From Nocardioides humi (lineage in GTDB: Bacteria; Actinomycetota; Actinomycetes; Propionibacteriales; Nocardioidaceae), in NCBI RefSeq assembly GCF_006494775.1, contig NZ_CP041146.1, positions 124,001-188,000 on the forward strand: a stretch of 64,000 nucleotides of DNA, read 5' to 3'. The notes beneath the pieces are model-generated. The model was not told the origin of the DNA and made no database searches. It saw only the letters and a program-made list of their open reading frames with translations. Within the stretch, counting starts at the first letter, position 1, and each line of letters starts with the position of its first letter. The position numbers were made by a program, and so were the translations under genes. Below, piece by piece: positions 35,378-44,894 of this stretch.

Positions 35378-37555
35378 ATGCCCGCCGATCAGCCGGTCCC
35401 TCCCCGCGCCGCCCAGCACCCGGTCACCACGACGAACCACGGCCACACCCGCACCGACGAGTACGAGTGGCTGCGCGCCAAGGAGGACCCCGCGGTCCTG
35501 GCGTACCTCGAGGCGGAGAACGCCTGGACCCAGGACCGCACCGCCCGTCTCGCCGACCTGCGCGGCCGGATCTACGACGAGATCAAGGCCCGCACCCTGG
35601 AGACCGACCTGTCGGTGCCGACCCGGGTGCGCGGGTTCTGGTACTACGGGCGCTCCTTCGAGGGCCGCCAGTACGGCGCCAGCTGCCGGGTCCCCGTCAC
35701 CGACACAGGATCGGGCGCAGCCGACTGGACTCCCCCGCAGCCCGCTGCGGACGCCAGCCCGGACCAGCCCGCGCTGCCCGGCGAGGAGGTGCTGCTCGAC
35801 CTCGACGCGCTGGCGGAGGGCCACGAGTTCTTCTCCCTCGGCGGCTCCTCGGTGAGCCCCGACGACCGGCTGCTGGCCTACGCCGTCGACACGGTCGGCG
35901 ACGAGCGCTACACCGTCCGCGTCCTGGACCTGGCGACCCGCGAGCTGCACGACGACGTCCTCACCGACGTCCTCGGGGGTGTGACGTGGGGCGGCTCGGC
36001 GGACCACTTCTACTACACGACCGTCGACGACGCCTGGCGCCCGGACAAGGTCTGGCGGCACCGCCTCGGCACCGCCCAGGCCGACGACGAGCTGGTGTTC
36101 CACGAGCCCGACGGCCGCTACTTCGTCGGCGTCGGCCGCACCCGCAGCCGCCGCTACGTGATGATCGCCGCCAGCTCGAAGACCACCTCGGAGTTCCACG
36201 TCCTCGACGCGAGCGACCCGCAGGCCGAGCCGGTCTGCTTCGCCACCCGCACCGACGGCGTGGAGTACTCCCTCGAGCACGCCGTGGTCGGCGGCCAGGA
36301 CCGGTTCCTGGTGCTGCACAACGCGACCGGCCCGGAGTTCGAGCTCGGCCACGCCCCCGCCGTGCCGACCGCGCCGGCGCACTGGCGGCCGCTGCTCCCC
36401 CACGACCTCGCGGTCCGGCTCGAGGACGTCGACGCGTTCGCGGACCACCTCGTGGTCCAGCAGCGCAGCGGCGGCAGCAGCCAGGTCCGGATCCTCGACC
36501 TCGGCGACGACCCGGAGAGCCCGGTCACCGGCGACCGGCTCGTGGAGTTCCCCGGCGAGCTGGCCACGGTCGGCGCCGGCAGCAACCCGGCCTTCGAGCA
36601 GCCCACCATCCGGGTCGGCATGACCAGCCTGGCCCGGCCCTCGGCCGTCTACGACCACGACCTGCGCACCGGCGAGCTGGTGCTGCGCAAGCAGGCGCCG
36701 GTGCTCGGCGGCTACGACCCCGACGACTACGAGGAGCACCGGCTCTGGGCCACCTCCGTCGACGGCGTGCAGGTCCCGATCTCGCTGGTGGTCCGCAAGG
36801 GCGTCCGCGGACCGGACGGCACCGACCGGGTCCCCGTCCACCTCTACGGGTACGGCGCCTACGAGGCCTCGATCGACCCCTACTTCGCCGTCAGCCGGCT
36901 CTCCGTCCTCGACCGCGGCGCCGCGTTCGCGATCGCCCACGTCCGCGGCGGCGGCGAGATGGGCCGCCACTGGTACGACGACGGCAAGCTCGAGCACAAG
37001 CAGCACACCTTCGACGACTTCATCGCCGCCGCCCGCCACCTCGTCGCCGCCGGCTGGACCACCGCCGACCGGATCGTCGCGGAGGGCGCCAGCGCCGGCG
37101 GCCTGCTCATCGGCGCCGTCGCCAACCAGGCGCCCGAGGCGTTCGGCGGGTTCGTGGCCGGCGTCCCGTTCGTGGACACCCTCACCACCATGCTGGACGC
37201 GACGCTCCCCCTGACCGTCCCCGAGTACGACGAGTGGGGCAACCCGTCCGACGACCCGGTCGCCTACGCGCGGATCGCCGGGTACGCGCCGTACGAGAAC
37301 GTCGCCGAGCGCCCCTATCCCCCGATCCTGGCCGAGACCTCCCTCAACGACACCCGGGTGCTCTACGTCGAGCCCGCCAAGTGGGTGGCCCGGCTGCGCG
37401 ACCGCGCCCCCGGCGCCGACGTGCTGCTGCGCACCGAGATGGCCGCCGGCCACGGCGGCGTGTCGGGGCGCTACCGCGCCTGGGAGGACCGGGCGTTCAC
37501 CCTCGCCTGGGTCCTGGACCGGCTCGGCCTCGCCGACGCCGTGCCCGCAAGTTGA
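35378..37555 (+). CDS. ptrB: Oligopeptidase B (S9 family)
   Basis: 725 residues. A serine peptidase that cleaves short peptides after Arg/Lys. A seven-bladed propeller (about 75-420) is followed by the alpha/beta-hydrolase domain. The nucleophile is Ser 572 in EGASAGG and the histidine is His 692 in AAGHGG. No signal peptide is seen, so it is cytoplasmic. It is the gene before the sigma factor, but a 158-base gap with its own promoter separates them. Confidence 0.95.
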   Translation: MPADQPVPPRAAQHPVTTTNHGHTRTDEYEWLRAKEDPAVLAYLEAENAWTQDRTARLADLRGRIYDEIKARTLETDLSVPTRVRGFWYYGRSFEGRQYGASCRVPVTDTGSGAADWTPPQPAADASPDQPALPGEEVLLDLDALAEGHEFFSLGGSSVSPDDRLLAYAVDTVGDERYTVRVLDLATRELHDDVLTDVLGGVTWGGSADHFYYTTVDDAWRPDKVWRHRLGTAQADDELVFHEPDGRYFVGVGRTRSRRYVMIAASSKTTSEFHVLDASDPQAEPVCFATRTDGVEYSLEHAVVGGQDRFLVLHNATGPEFELGHAPAVPTAPAHWRPLLPHDLAVRLEDVDAFADHLVVQQRSGGSSQVRILDLGDDPESPVTGDRLVEFPGELATVGAGSNPAFEQPTIRVGMTSLARPSAVYDHDLRTGELVLRKQAPVLGGYDPDDYEEHRLWATSVDGVQVPISLVVRKGVRGPDGTDRVPVHLYGYGAYEASIDPYFAVSRLSVLDRGAAFAIAHVRGGGEMGRHWYDDGKLEHKQHTFDDFIAAARHLVAAGWTTADRIVAEGASAGGLLIGAVANQAPEAFGGFVAGVPFVDTLTTMLDATLPLTVPEYDEWGNPSDDPVAYARIAGYAPYENVAERPYPPILAETSLNDTRVLYVEPAKWVARLRDRAPGADVLLRTEMAAGHGGVSGRYRAWEDRAFTLAWVLDRLGLADAVPAS

Positions 37556-37636
37556 GAACTCCCTGAGATTCGCCCTCAACCGCAACTTCCGGGGGATGCC
37601 GGACGTCAAAGCGGATAGAGCAACACCAGGAGCCGG

Positions 37637-37662
37637 GGAATCCCGGACCCACCCGAGGTGTT
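37637..37662 (+). promoter_or_regulatory. SigR/SigH-type promoter (GGAAT-N18-GTT) of the sigma-factor gene
   Basis: GGAAT (37637-37641), exactly 18 bases, then GTT (37660-37662), which is the consensus of SigR in Streptomyces and close to SigH/SigE promoters in mycobacteria. It lies 51 bases before the start, and AAGGAGGGA precedes the ATG. It would place the gene under an ECF stress sigma factor. Confidence 0.65.
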
Positions 37663-37713
37663 GGGACCACAGGTGCGGATGGCTTCCACCGCACGGGCGA
37701 AGGAGGGACCGCG

Positions 37714-38709
37714 ATGGCCACGACGAGCACGATGACGAGGCCGGCGAGCACGAAGCGAGGCGGATCACGCAGCAGCGGCGGGCGCGAGATCGAGGGACGC
37801 GACAGCGTCGGCCTCTACCTCGACGAGATCGCCCGCACCCCGCTGCTCGACGCCGCCCGTGAGGTCGAGCTCGCGAAGACGATCGAGGCGGGCCTGTACG
37901 CCGAGCACCTGCTCGCCCAGGGCCGGGTCGGCCGCCGCAAGGGCGGCGCCCCCAAGCAGGCCAGCGAGGCCGAGCTGGAGTGGATCGCCGAGGAGGGCCG
38001 CAAGGCCGTCACGGAGTTCATCAACGCCAACCTGCGCCTCGTGGTCTCCATCGCCCGCAAGTACGGCCGCGCCCAGATGCCGATGCTCGACCTGATCCAG
38101 GAGGGCAACACCGGCCTGATCCGCGCGGTCGAGAAGTTCGACTACGCCAAGGGCTACAAGTTCTCCACCTACGCCACCTGGTGGGTCCGCCAGGCGATCA
38201 CCCGCGGCATCGCGCAGCAGGCCCGGGTGGTCCGGCTGCCCGTCCACGTGGTCGAGGAGCTCAACCAGGTCGGCGGCGCCCGCCGTACCCTCGAGCGCCA
38301 GCTGGGCCGCGACCCGGAGCCGGCCGAGATCGCCGCCGAGCTCGGCCTGGAGGTCGAGCGGGTCCTCGACCTGATGGCCTGGGGCCGCGAGCACGTCAGC
38401 CTCGACACCCCGGTCGACGAGGACGGCGACACCTCGCTGGGCGACCTGATGGCCCAGGAGACCGCCCCCGGTCCCGACCTGACCTTCCTCGACACCGAGG
38501 CGCGCGACCGGCTCAACAACCTGGTCGACCAGCTCGACGCCCGCGCCGCCGACATCATCCGGGCCCGCTACGGCCTGGTCGACGGCCGGCAGCACAAGCT
38601 CGCCGACATCGGCGTCAAGCACGGCATCTCCGCCGAGCGGGTGCGCCAGCTCGAGCGGGAGGCGCTGCAGAAGCTGCGCCGCCTCGGCGACCCGGACATG
38701 GCCGCTTAA
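37714..38709 (+). CDS. sigB: Group 2 (non-essential primary-like) sigma factor, SigB type
   Basis: 331 residues. Regions 1.2 (DSVGLYLDEIARTPLLD), 2 (ANLRLVVSIARKYGR, then YKFSTYATWWVRQAI), 3 and 4 (GISAERVRQLEREALQKLRR) are all present, so it should recognise -10/-35 promoters like the housekeeping factor. It lacks the long region 1.1 of SigA/HrdB, which fits a group 2 factor such as SigB. The ATG has a strong AAGGAGGGA 6 bases upstream, unlike most genes here. Its TAA stop overlaps the convergent coaE stop. Confidence 0.92.
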   Translation: MATTSTMTRPASTKRGGSRSSGGREIEGRDSVGLYLDEIARTPLLDAAREVELAKTIEAGLYAEHLLAQGRVGRRKGGAPKQASEAELEWIAEEGRKAVTEFINANLRLVVSIARKYGRAQMPMLDLIQEGNTGLIRAVEKFDYAKGYKFSTYATWWVRQAITRGIAQQARVVRLPVHVVEELNQVGGARRTLERQLGRDPEPAEIAAELGLEVERVLDLMAWGREHVSLDTPVDEDGDTSLGDLMAQETAPGPDLTFLDTEARDRLNNLVDQLDARAADIIRARYGLVDGRQHKLADIGVKHGISAERVRQLEREALQKLRRLGDPDMAA

Positions 38710-39293
38710 GCAGCAGCCAGCTCGGCGAAGACCTCCGTCACCTTCCGGCGGAGGTCTTCGCGCGTCCCGGTGTTCTCGATGAGGTACGTCGCCACCGCGC
38801 GCCGCTCCTCCCGCGTCGCCTGGGCGGCGATCCGGGAGCGGCCGTGCTCCTCGGTCCAGCCGCGGTCGCGGACCATCCGCTCCAGCTGGTGGTCCTCGTG
38901 GGCGTCGACGACGATCACGGCGTCGAACTCCTCCGCGCGGCCGGACTCGACGAGCAGCGGGATGTCGTGGACGACGATCGCGTCGGGGGGCGCGGCGGCC
39001 TCGAGCTCGGCGTACCGCTCGAAGACGAGTGGGTGCACGATGCCCTCGAGGCGGCGGCGTGCGGCGTCGTCCTCGAAGACCAGCGCGCCCATCTTCGGCC
39101 GGTCCAACTCGCCCTCGGGCGTCAGCATCTCCGGTCCGAATGCCTCGACCACGGCCGCGAGGCCGGGCGTCCCCTTCGCGACCACCTCGCGGGCGATCAG
39201 GTCGGCGTCGATCACGACCGCCCCCAGCTCCCGCAGGATCGACGACACGGTGCTCTTCCCCGAGGCGATCCCCCCGGTCAGTCCGACGCGCAC
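38706..39293 (-). CDS. coaE: Dephospho-CoA kinase
   Basis: 195 residues. It adds the 3'-phosphate to dephospho-CoA, the last step of coenzyme A synthesis. The Walker A loop is TGGIASGKSTV, and IDADLIAREV and VVHDIPLLVESG are the other family motifs. GTG 39293 has TAGGGT 6 bases before it. Its stop overlaps that of the sigma-factor gene by 3 bases. In M. tuberculosis it follows rpsA directly. Confidence 0.96.
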   Translation of the reverse strand: MRVGLTGGIASGKSTVSSILRELGAVVIDADLIAREVVAKGTPGLAAVVEAFGPEMLTPEGELDRPKMGALVFEDDAARRRLEGIVHPLVFERYAELEAAAPPDAIVVHDIPLLVESGRAEEFDAVIVVDAHEDHQLERMVRDRGWTEEHGRSRIAAQATREERRAVATYLIENTGTREDLRRKVTEVFAELAAA

Positions 39294-39299
39294 ACGCGG

Positions 39300-39305
39300 A
39301 CCCTA
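39300..39305 (-). promoter_or_regulatory. -10 box TAGGGT, leaderless start of coaE
   Basis: TAGGGT is 6 bases before GTG 39293; its TAG is also the stop codon of the upstream secreted dehydrogenase-like gene. Confidence 0.55.
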
Positions 39306-42082
39306 TCCGGCCCGGCCCGCGCAGGGGCCGACGGCTCCGCCCGGGAAGCAGACGTAGACGGGTGCGCTGGTGGTGCGGGCGCCGCTGCTGTCGGTGACGC
39401 TCGCTCGGAGCCGTACGACGCCGGCGCCGGGTGCGTGCACGTCGTCGACGTGGACGACGCCCACCAGGCTCCCGCTGAGCCGCTGGACGGGATGGGCGTG
39501 ATAGGTGCCGCCGGAGTAGTGGAGGAAGTCGACCGCCAGCTCGGTGTGCGCGGCGAGCGTGGCCTCGTCGTCGCCGTCGGGGTCGCCGACGGCGATCGCG
39601 AAGGGGACCTCGCCGGTCGCGGCGACGTACCCGTTGGCGGGTGCGGTCAGCGCGACCTCCGGCGGGCCGCCGGTACGGGCCCAGGTGATCTCGGCCGTCG
39701 CGGTGTCCTGGTCGCCGTGGACCAGCTCCGCGCGGACCGTGTGCGTCCCCGGGGCGAGCGCCACGTCGTGGTCGCGGACCGAGTCGAAGATGCCGTTGGC
39801 GTAGAAGTCGTGCACGACCTCGTCGTCCACCCACAGCCGCACCCACTCGCTGCTGCGCACCGCGAACCGGTAGGTGCCCGCGGCCAGGTCGAGGCGACCG
39901 CGCCACGCCGTGCCGAACCGGTCGCCGGGGTGGGCCCGGTCGTCCGGGGCGTCCGGCGTCGCCCACGGCGAGCCGTCGGTGTCGAGCGCGATCGCCGTCT
40001 CGCAGGTCGCCGCCGCCATCGGCTCCGCCGGCAGCCGAGCCTCGGTGTAGGGGAAGAGCCAGCGCCAGTACGGGTCGATCTCGGACAGGTCCCGGTCGAA
40101 CACCGAGTCGGGCCCGTCCAGGTCGTGGAAGGTGCGGCGGAAGGTGCCGACCGGACACTGGTCGGCGGCGACGGCGCCCGTGTGGCGGATCCGGCGCAGG
40201 CTCCCGGTGTGGATCGACAGGGTCCAGACCAGGCCGTCCGGCCCGGTCAGGAACTTCACCGGCCCCTCGGCCGCGGTGGCGTCGGCGAGGACCTCGACCG
40301 CCGTCAGCTCGCCCTCCGCGGAGATGTCCGCGGCCCAGATCCGGTTCTGGGCGTAGTCGCCGAACACGTAGCGGCCGCGCCAGCCGTCCGGGTACGACGC
40401 GTCGGCGAGGACGGTGCCCGCGGTGATCGAGCCGCCGCCCGTGGCGTGCGGGTAGGCGTGGCTCGGGGCCCGTGCGCCCCCGTCCACGCGCACGGCGGCG
40501 CAGGCGTGCCACGGGCTCGCCGGGTCGGTGACGTCGCCGAGCGCGGTGTCGTCGTCGCCCTCCCGGCACGGCCAGCCGAAGTTGGCGGGCGCCGCGGCGG
40601 GGGCAGACAGGTCCAGGACGTCGATCTCCTCGACGCTGCCCTCGCCGACGTCGCCGATCACGAGCAGGTCGCCGTGGACACCGAACCGGAACGGATTGCG
40701 CAGGCCGAGGGCGAGCACCCGGGAGGCGTTGCCGGACCCGTCGCCGGCGTACAGCGGGTTCTCCGGCACGCCCCTGCCCGTGGCGGGGTCGATGCGCAGC
40801 ACGGTGCCGGCCAGCACGTCGGGGTCCTGGGCGCGCAGGGTCTCGTGGCGGCCGGCGAGGCCGTCGGGGTGAGGTACAGCGACCCGTCGCCGATGCCCAC
40901 CAGCAGCCGGCCCGCGTCGTCGAAGGCGAGCTCGCCGATGGTGTGGGCGTCGCCGCGGAGCGGGATGCAGTCGGGGGTGCGGATGCCCTCCTCGGCCCAG
41001 CAGTCCGGCCCGGTCACGGCGCCGAGGACGACGGTGCGCGACGCCGGCAGCAGCACCTGGCCGTCCCAGGTGTAGCGGACGACCTGCTGGCTGTGCCGGT
41101 CCCCGGTCCCGTCGGCGGGGTCCGCCAGCACGTGGGCGAGGTAGACGAAGCCGTTGGCGGCGAAGTCCGGGTCGACCGCGATCCCGGTCAGGCCGGCGTC
41201 GCCCTCGTCGTACACCTCGGCACGCAGGTCGAGGACCTCGCGGGGCGGGGCGTGACCGCCGCCGGCGGAGGGCTCGACGGCCTGCACGCGTCCGGCCTTC
41301 TCGGTCACGAGCACGGCTCCGCCGGGCAGGACCGCGGCGCTGGTGGGCAGGGACAGGCCGCCCTGCACCGTCTCGATCGCGAAGCCCTCGGCGACGCCGG
41401 AGTCCACGCCCACCGGCGCCGCCGGTACGTCGACGAGGACCGCGTCGCTGAGCGTGCTCCCGCCCGGTCCGAGCGCGCGGGCGACGACGTCGTGCGTGCC
41501 GGCGCGGGCGAGGGTCTCGGCCTGCCACGGCGCGGCGGTGTCCTCGGCGAGCAGCACCCCGTCGAGGAGGAAGCGGACCCGGTCGACCCGGCCGGAGGTC
41601 GTCGCGGTCAGCCGGAGGCGGTCGCCGTCGAGGTCGGCCCGCACCGCGACCTGCGGCGGGCCGGGCGGCGGCGCGGGGACCGGGGCGGGCGTCACGGTCC
41701 CGGTGACGGTGACGACCCGCGACACCACGGCGGGGAGCCGGCGGCCCTTGACCCGGCGGGCCGGGGCGCGCAGCCGCAGCCGGGCCGGCTCGGCGGTGGC
41801 GACGTGATCGATCCGGACGACGCCGCGGCGGTTGCTCCGGGTCCGCGCGACGCTCACCCAGCGGCCGGCGACGGACCGCTGCAGCCGGACGGGACGGGCG
41901 ATGCGGCCGGCTCCGGCGGGCAGCCGGGTGCGCAGCCGCACCGTCTCGCCGACCGCGGGGGCCGTCGACGAGACGGTCACCTCCGGGCGCCCGGCGGCGG
42001 CCGCGGACGCCGGCGGCACCGCGGCCGCCCCGGACAGGAGGGTCAGCACGGCGACGACGCCGGTCAGGAGAGCACGCACCAC
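39303..42082 (-). pseudogene. Secreted PQQ-type sugar (sorbosone) dehydrogenase-like protein with PA14 domain, 1-base frameshift
   Basis: With one base restored, about 926 residues. A signal peptide (VRALLTGVVAVLTLLSGAAA) is followed by two Ig-like domains (to about 220), a glucose/sorbosone dehydrogenase beta-propeller (from EGFAIETVQGGLSLPTSAA, about 230-590), a PA14-like domain (GTAWRGRLDLAAGTYRFAV) and a final Ig-like domain. The frame changes at the G-run 40866-40869; adding one base joins SLYLTP to DGLAGRHETLRAQ. The protein is otherwise undamaged on both sides. It may act on extracellular sugars or simply bind them. GTG 42082 is preceded 6 bases away by CAGGCT. Confidence 0.8.
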
Positions 42083-42184
42083 CGTCCCAGCCTGACCGGC
42101 CGCCCGCTCCCCGGTGGCCGAACTCCCCGGGTCGGGACCTTGGTCCCGGGTGCACCGTCCGATCGGGCTCCGCGAGCACCTGCG

Positions 42185-43459
42185 ATGATGCGCCGGATGG
42201 ACGAGCCCACCCTGCGCCCCGGAGACCGGGTCGCGCTGCTGGTACCCGGCTCCCACGCGTACGTCGACGCGGTGCTCCGGATGCTGACCGCCGGGGTGTT
42301 CCCGATCCCCCTCGACCCGCGGCTCACGCCGGGCGAGCAGGAGCGGATCCTCGCGGGGCTCGAGCCGGCGCTCGTCGTACGGTCGGAGGCCGCGCTCGCC
42401 GAGGTCGCGGCCGGGCTGCCGGAGGCCGGGCTGCCGCTGGGGCGGCCGGTGCACTGCACGAGCGGCACGACCGGGGTGCCGAAGGGCGTCTTCTCGGGCC
42501 TGCTCTCCCCCGCGGACGCCGCGTCGCTGCTCGCGGAGGAGCGCGACCTGTGGGCCTTCTCCCCCGGCGACGTGAACCTGGTCCTCAGCCCGCTGTACCA
42601 CTCCGCGCCGCTGCGGTTCGCGATGGGCACGCTGCTCGCCGGCGGCCGGATCGTGATCCCCGGGCCGTTCGATCCGGCCGCGGCGACCGCGGCGATCGAG
42701 CGGGAGCGACCGACCACGATGTTCTGCGTGCCGACGCACCTGCAGCGGCTGTTCGCGCACTGGGACGAGCACGGCGTGCCGGATCTCTCCTGCTTCCGGC
42801 TGGTCGCGCACGCCGGCGCCCCCTGCCCCACCGACCTCAAGCACCGGCTGATCGCCGCGTTCCCGCCCGGGTCGACGTGGGAGTTCTACGGCTCGACCGA
42901 GGGACAGTTCACGGCCTGCCGCAGCGAGGAGTGGCTGGCGCGGCCCGGCACCGTCGGCCGCGCACGCCCGGGCCGGACGCTGAGCACCGACCCGGACGGC
43001 ACGATCTGGTGCACGGTGCCGCCGTTCGCCCGGTTCACCTACCTCAACGCGCCCGAGAAGACCGCCGCCGCCTGGCGCGCGACGCCGGCGGGGCCGGCGT
43101 TCTCCGTCGGCGACCTGGGACGGCTCGACGACGACGGCTACCTCTACCTCGACGGCCGCCGCGAGGACCTGGTCATCACCGGCGGCGTCAACGTCTACCC
43201 CACCGAGGTGGAGCAGGTCCTCGGCGGCTGCCCGGGCGTCGCCGACGTCGCGGTGTACGGCGTCGACGACCCGCAGTGGGGTCAGCGGGTCTGCGCCGCG
43301 GTGGTGCTCGCCCCCGGAGGTCCCTCCGAGGAGGCGCTGCGGGCCTTCGCCCGCGAGCAGCTGGCCCCGCCGAAGCGGCCCAAGGAGTACGCCTTCCTCG
43401 ACGAGCTCCCCCGCACGCTCACCGGCAAGGTCCGGCGGACCGAGCTGGCCGCACGCTGA
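42185..43459 (+). CDS. AMP-binding acyl-CoA synthetase
   Basis: 424 residues, short for the family because the N terminus is reduced. The P-loop-like motif is TSGTTGVPKG; YGSTEGQ and LVITGGVNVYP are the other adenylation motifs, and the catalytic lysine is in RTLTGKVRR near the C terminus. It activates a carboxylic acid to acyl-AMP and then the CoA thioester; substrate unknown. ATG codons at 42185, 42188 and 42197 are all possible starts. The last 41 bases overlap the convergent SGNH hydrolase gene. Confidence 0.88.
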   Translation: MMRRMDEPTLRPGDRVALLVPGSHAYVDAVLRMLTAGVFPIPLDPRLTPGEQERILAGLEPALVVRSEAALAEVAAGLPEAGLPLGRPVHCTSGTTGVPKGVFSGLLSPADAASLLAEERDLWAFSPGDVNLVLSPLYHSAPLRFAMGTLLAGGRIVIPGPFDPAAATAAIERERPTTMFCVPTHLQRLFAHWDEHGVPDLSCFRLVAHAGAPCPTDLKHRLIAAFPPGSTWEFYGSTEGQFTACRSEEWLARPGTVGRARPGRTLSTDPDGTIWCTVPPFARFTYLNAPEKTAAAWRATPAGPAFSVGDLGRLDDDGYLYLDGRREDLVITGGVNVYPTEVEQVLGGCPGVADVAVYGVDDPQWGQRVCAAVVLAPGGPSEEALRAFAREQLAPPKRPKEYAFLDELPRTLTGKVRRTELAAR

Positions 43460-44834
43460 GCCGCGCCGGCGGTCCGGCGACGCCGTCGCTCACCGCGCGG
43501 ACCCGGAACCGCCAGGTCCGGCGCGCCGGGAGGCGGGTGGCGCGCCACCGGCTCGCGGTCGCCGTGACCGGCCGCGACCAGCGCTTGGCGGTGCGTGCCT
43601 CGACGAGGTACGACGTCGCGCCCGGCACCGCCCGCCAGCGGAGCCGCACGCAGCGACTGCCGACCCCGGCGGCGCGCAGCCGGGCCGGGCTGTCGAGCAC
43701 GGATGCCGGCGCCGCTGGCGCGGCGGGCGTGGCTGGCGTGGGTGGCGTGGCCGGGTCGACGGGATCGGGGGGACCGGGCGGGTCGGGCGGGTCGGGCGGC
43801 GGTGCCGTCGGGACGGCGGTCACCACGGACGAGTAGACCTCGCCGTCGGGCAGGTCGTCGCCCTTCATCGGCTGCAGCCGGTAGGCGTAGGTGTGCCCGT
43901 TGACGAGCCAGTGACCGGTCCAGCTGCCGCTCGCCGCGACCGGCTGCGGGAGCGCGGTCCAGGCCTGGTCGAGGGTGACGTCGCGTCCCCACAGCACCTG
44001 GCCCGTCGTACCCGGCGCGCCGGTCCAGGTGAGCTCGACCTGCCCGTCGCCCGCGCGGGCGGTGACCGTGGCCGGCACCTGCGGACCCACGGGCGGCAGG
44101 GCGAGCGGCCGCGCCGCGGCGGGACCGACGCCGAGGGCGTGCAGGGCGTCGGCGACGGCGGCGGCGATCCGGACCTCGCCCCGGGCGTTGGGATGGGAGC
44201 CGTCCCAGGTGTCGCGCTCGGCGTCGTACCCGTCGGCGAGGTGCGCGACGACCACCGGGGAGCCCGGCGTCGTGAGTTCGTCGGCGACACCGGCCAGGCG
44301 GGTGTTCAGCTCGGGGACGCCGGCGAACCAGTGCTGGCTCGTCTCGGCCAGCACGAACGCGACGTCGGGCCGTTGCGTGCGGGCGTCGAGCACCGTCCGG
44401 CCGACCGCGGCCGACACCTCGGCCGGGTCGACGCCCTGCAGCAGGTCGTTGACGCCGAGCGCCTCGACGACGACGTCGGGCCGGTAGGTGGCCACGAGCT
44501 CGTCGAGCGGGACGTCGGGGAACAGCGCCCACATGCCCCACCGGGCGGCGTGGTCGCGGTCGAAGGCGGGATCGGCGTACGGCGCTTCCGGTCCCTCGCC
44601 CGGCAGCGGCTGCAGGTCGTCGCGCGGCCCGACGAAGTCGACGGGGACGCCGGCGTCGGCGAAGTGCTGCCAGAGCCGGTAGCGCCAGGTCCAGTCGCCG
44701 GACGAGCCCTGGGTGACCGAGTCGCCGACCAGCAGGATCCGCAGCGGCTCGACGGCAGGCGCCGACGGCGGCGCGGCCACCAGCGCCGCCGCCACCAGGG
44801 CAGCGCACAGCGCCGCCCGCACCCACAGCCGCAT
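43419..44834 (-). CDS. Secreted SGNH/GDSL hydrolase with C-terminal Fn3-like domains
   Basis: 471 residues. A signal peptide (to about residue 28) leads to an SGNH domain with GDSVTQGSSGDW (block I, Ser nucleophile), GVNDLL (block III) and DGSHPNARG (block V, Asp and His). Two Fn3-like domains (about 255-330 and 385-465) are joined by a Pro/Asp/Thr linker made of PPDPPDPPGPP-type repeats. Likely an extracellular esterase that binds a polymer. GGGAGGGAG before the ATG is a strong ribosome-binding site. Confidence 0.9.
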   Translation of the reverse strand: MRLWVRAALCAALVAAALVAAPPSAPAVEPLRILLVGDSVTQGSSGDWTWRYRLWQHFADAGVPVDFVGPRDDLQPLPGEGPEAPYADPAFDRDHAARWGMWALFPDVPLDELVATYRPDVVVEALGVNDLLQGVDPAEVSAAVGRTVLDARTQRPDVAFVLAETSQHWFAGVPELNTRLAGVADELTTPGSPVVVAHLADGYDAERDTWDGSHPNARGEVRIAAAVADALHALGVGPAAARPLALPPVGPQVPATVTARAGDGQVELTWTGAPGTTGQVLWGRDVTLDQAWTALPQPVAASGSWTGHWLVNGHTYAYRLQPMKGDDLPDGEVYSSVVTAVPTAPPPDPPDPPGPPDPVDPATPPTPATPAAPAAPASVLDSPARLRAAGVGSRCVRLRWRAVPGATSYLVEARTAKRWSRPVTATASRWRATRLPARRTWRFRVRAVSDGVAGPPARLSVRPARSAGPCR

Positions 44835-44894
44835 GCTCCCTCCCTGCGCCGAGAGTAGGCACGGACGCCGCTCGGCGCAGGCGTTTCGCCGGGA

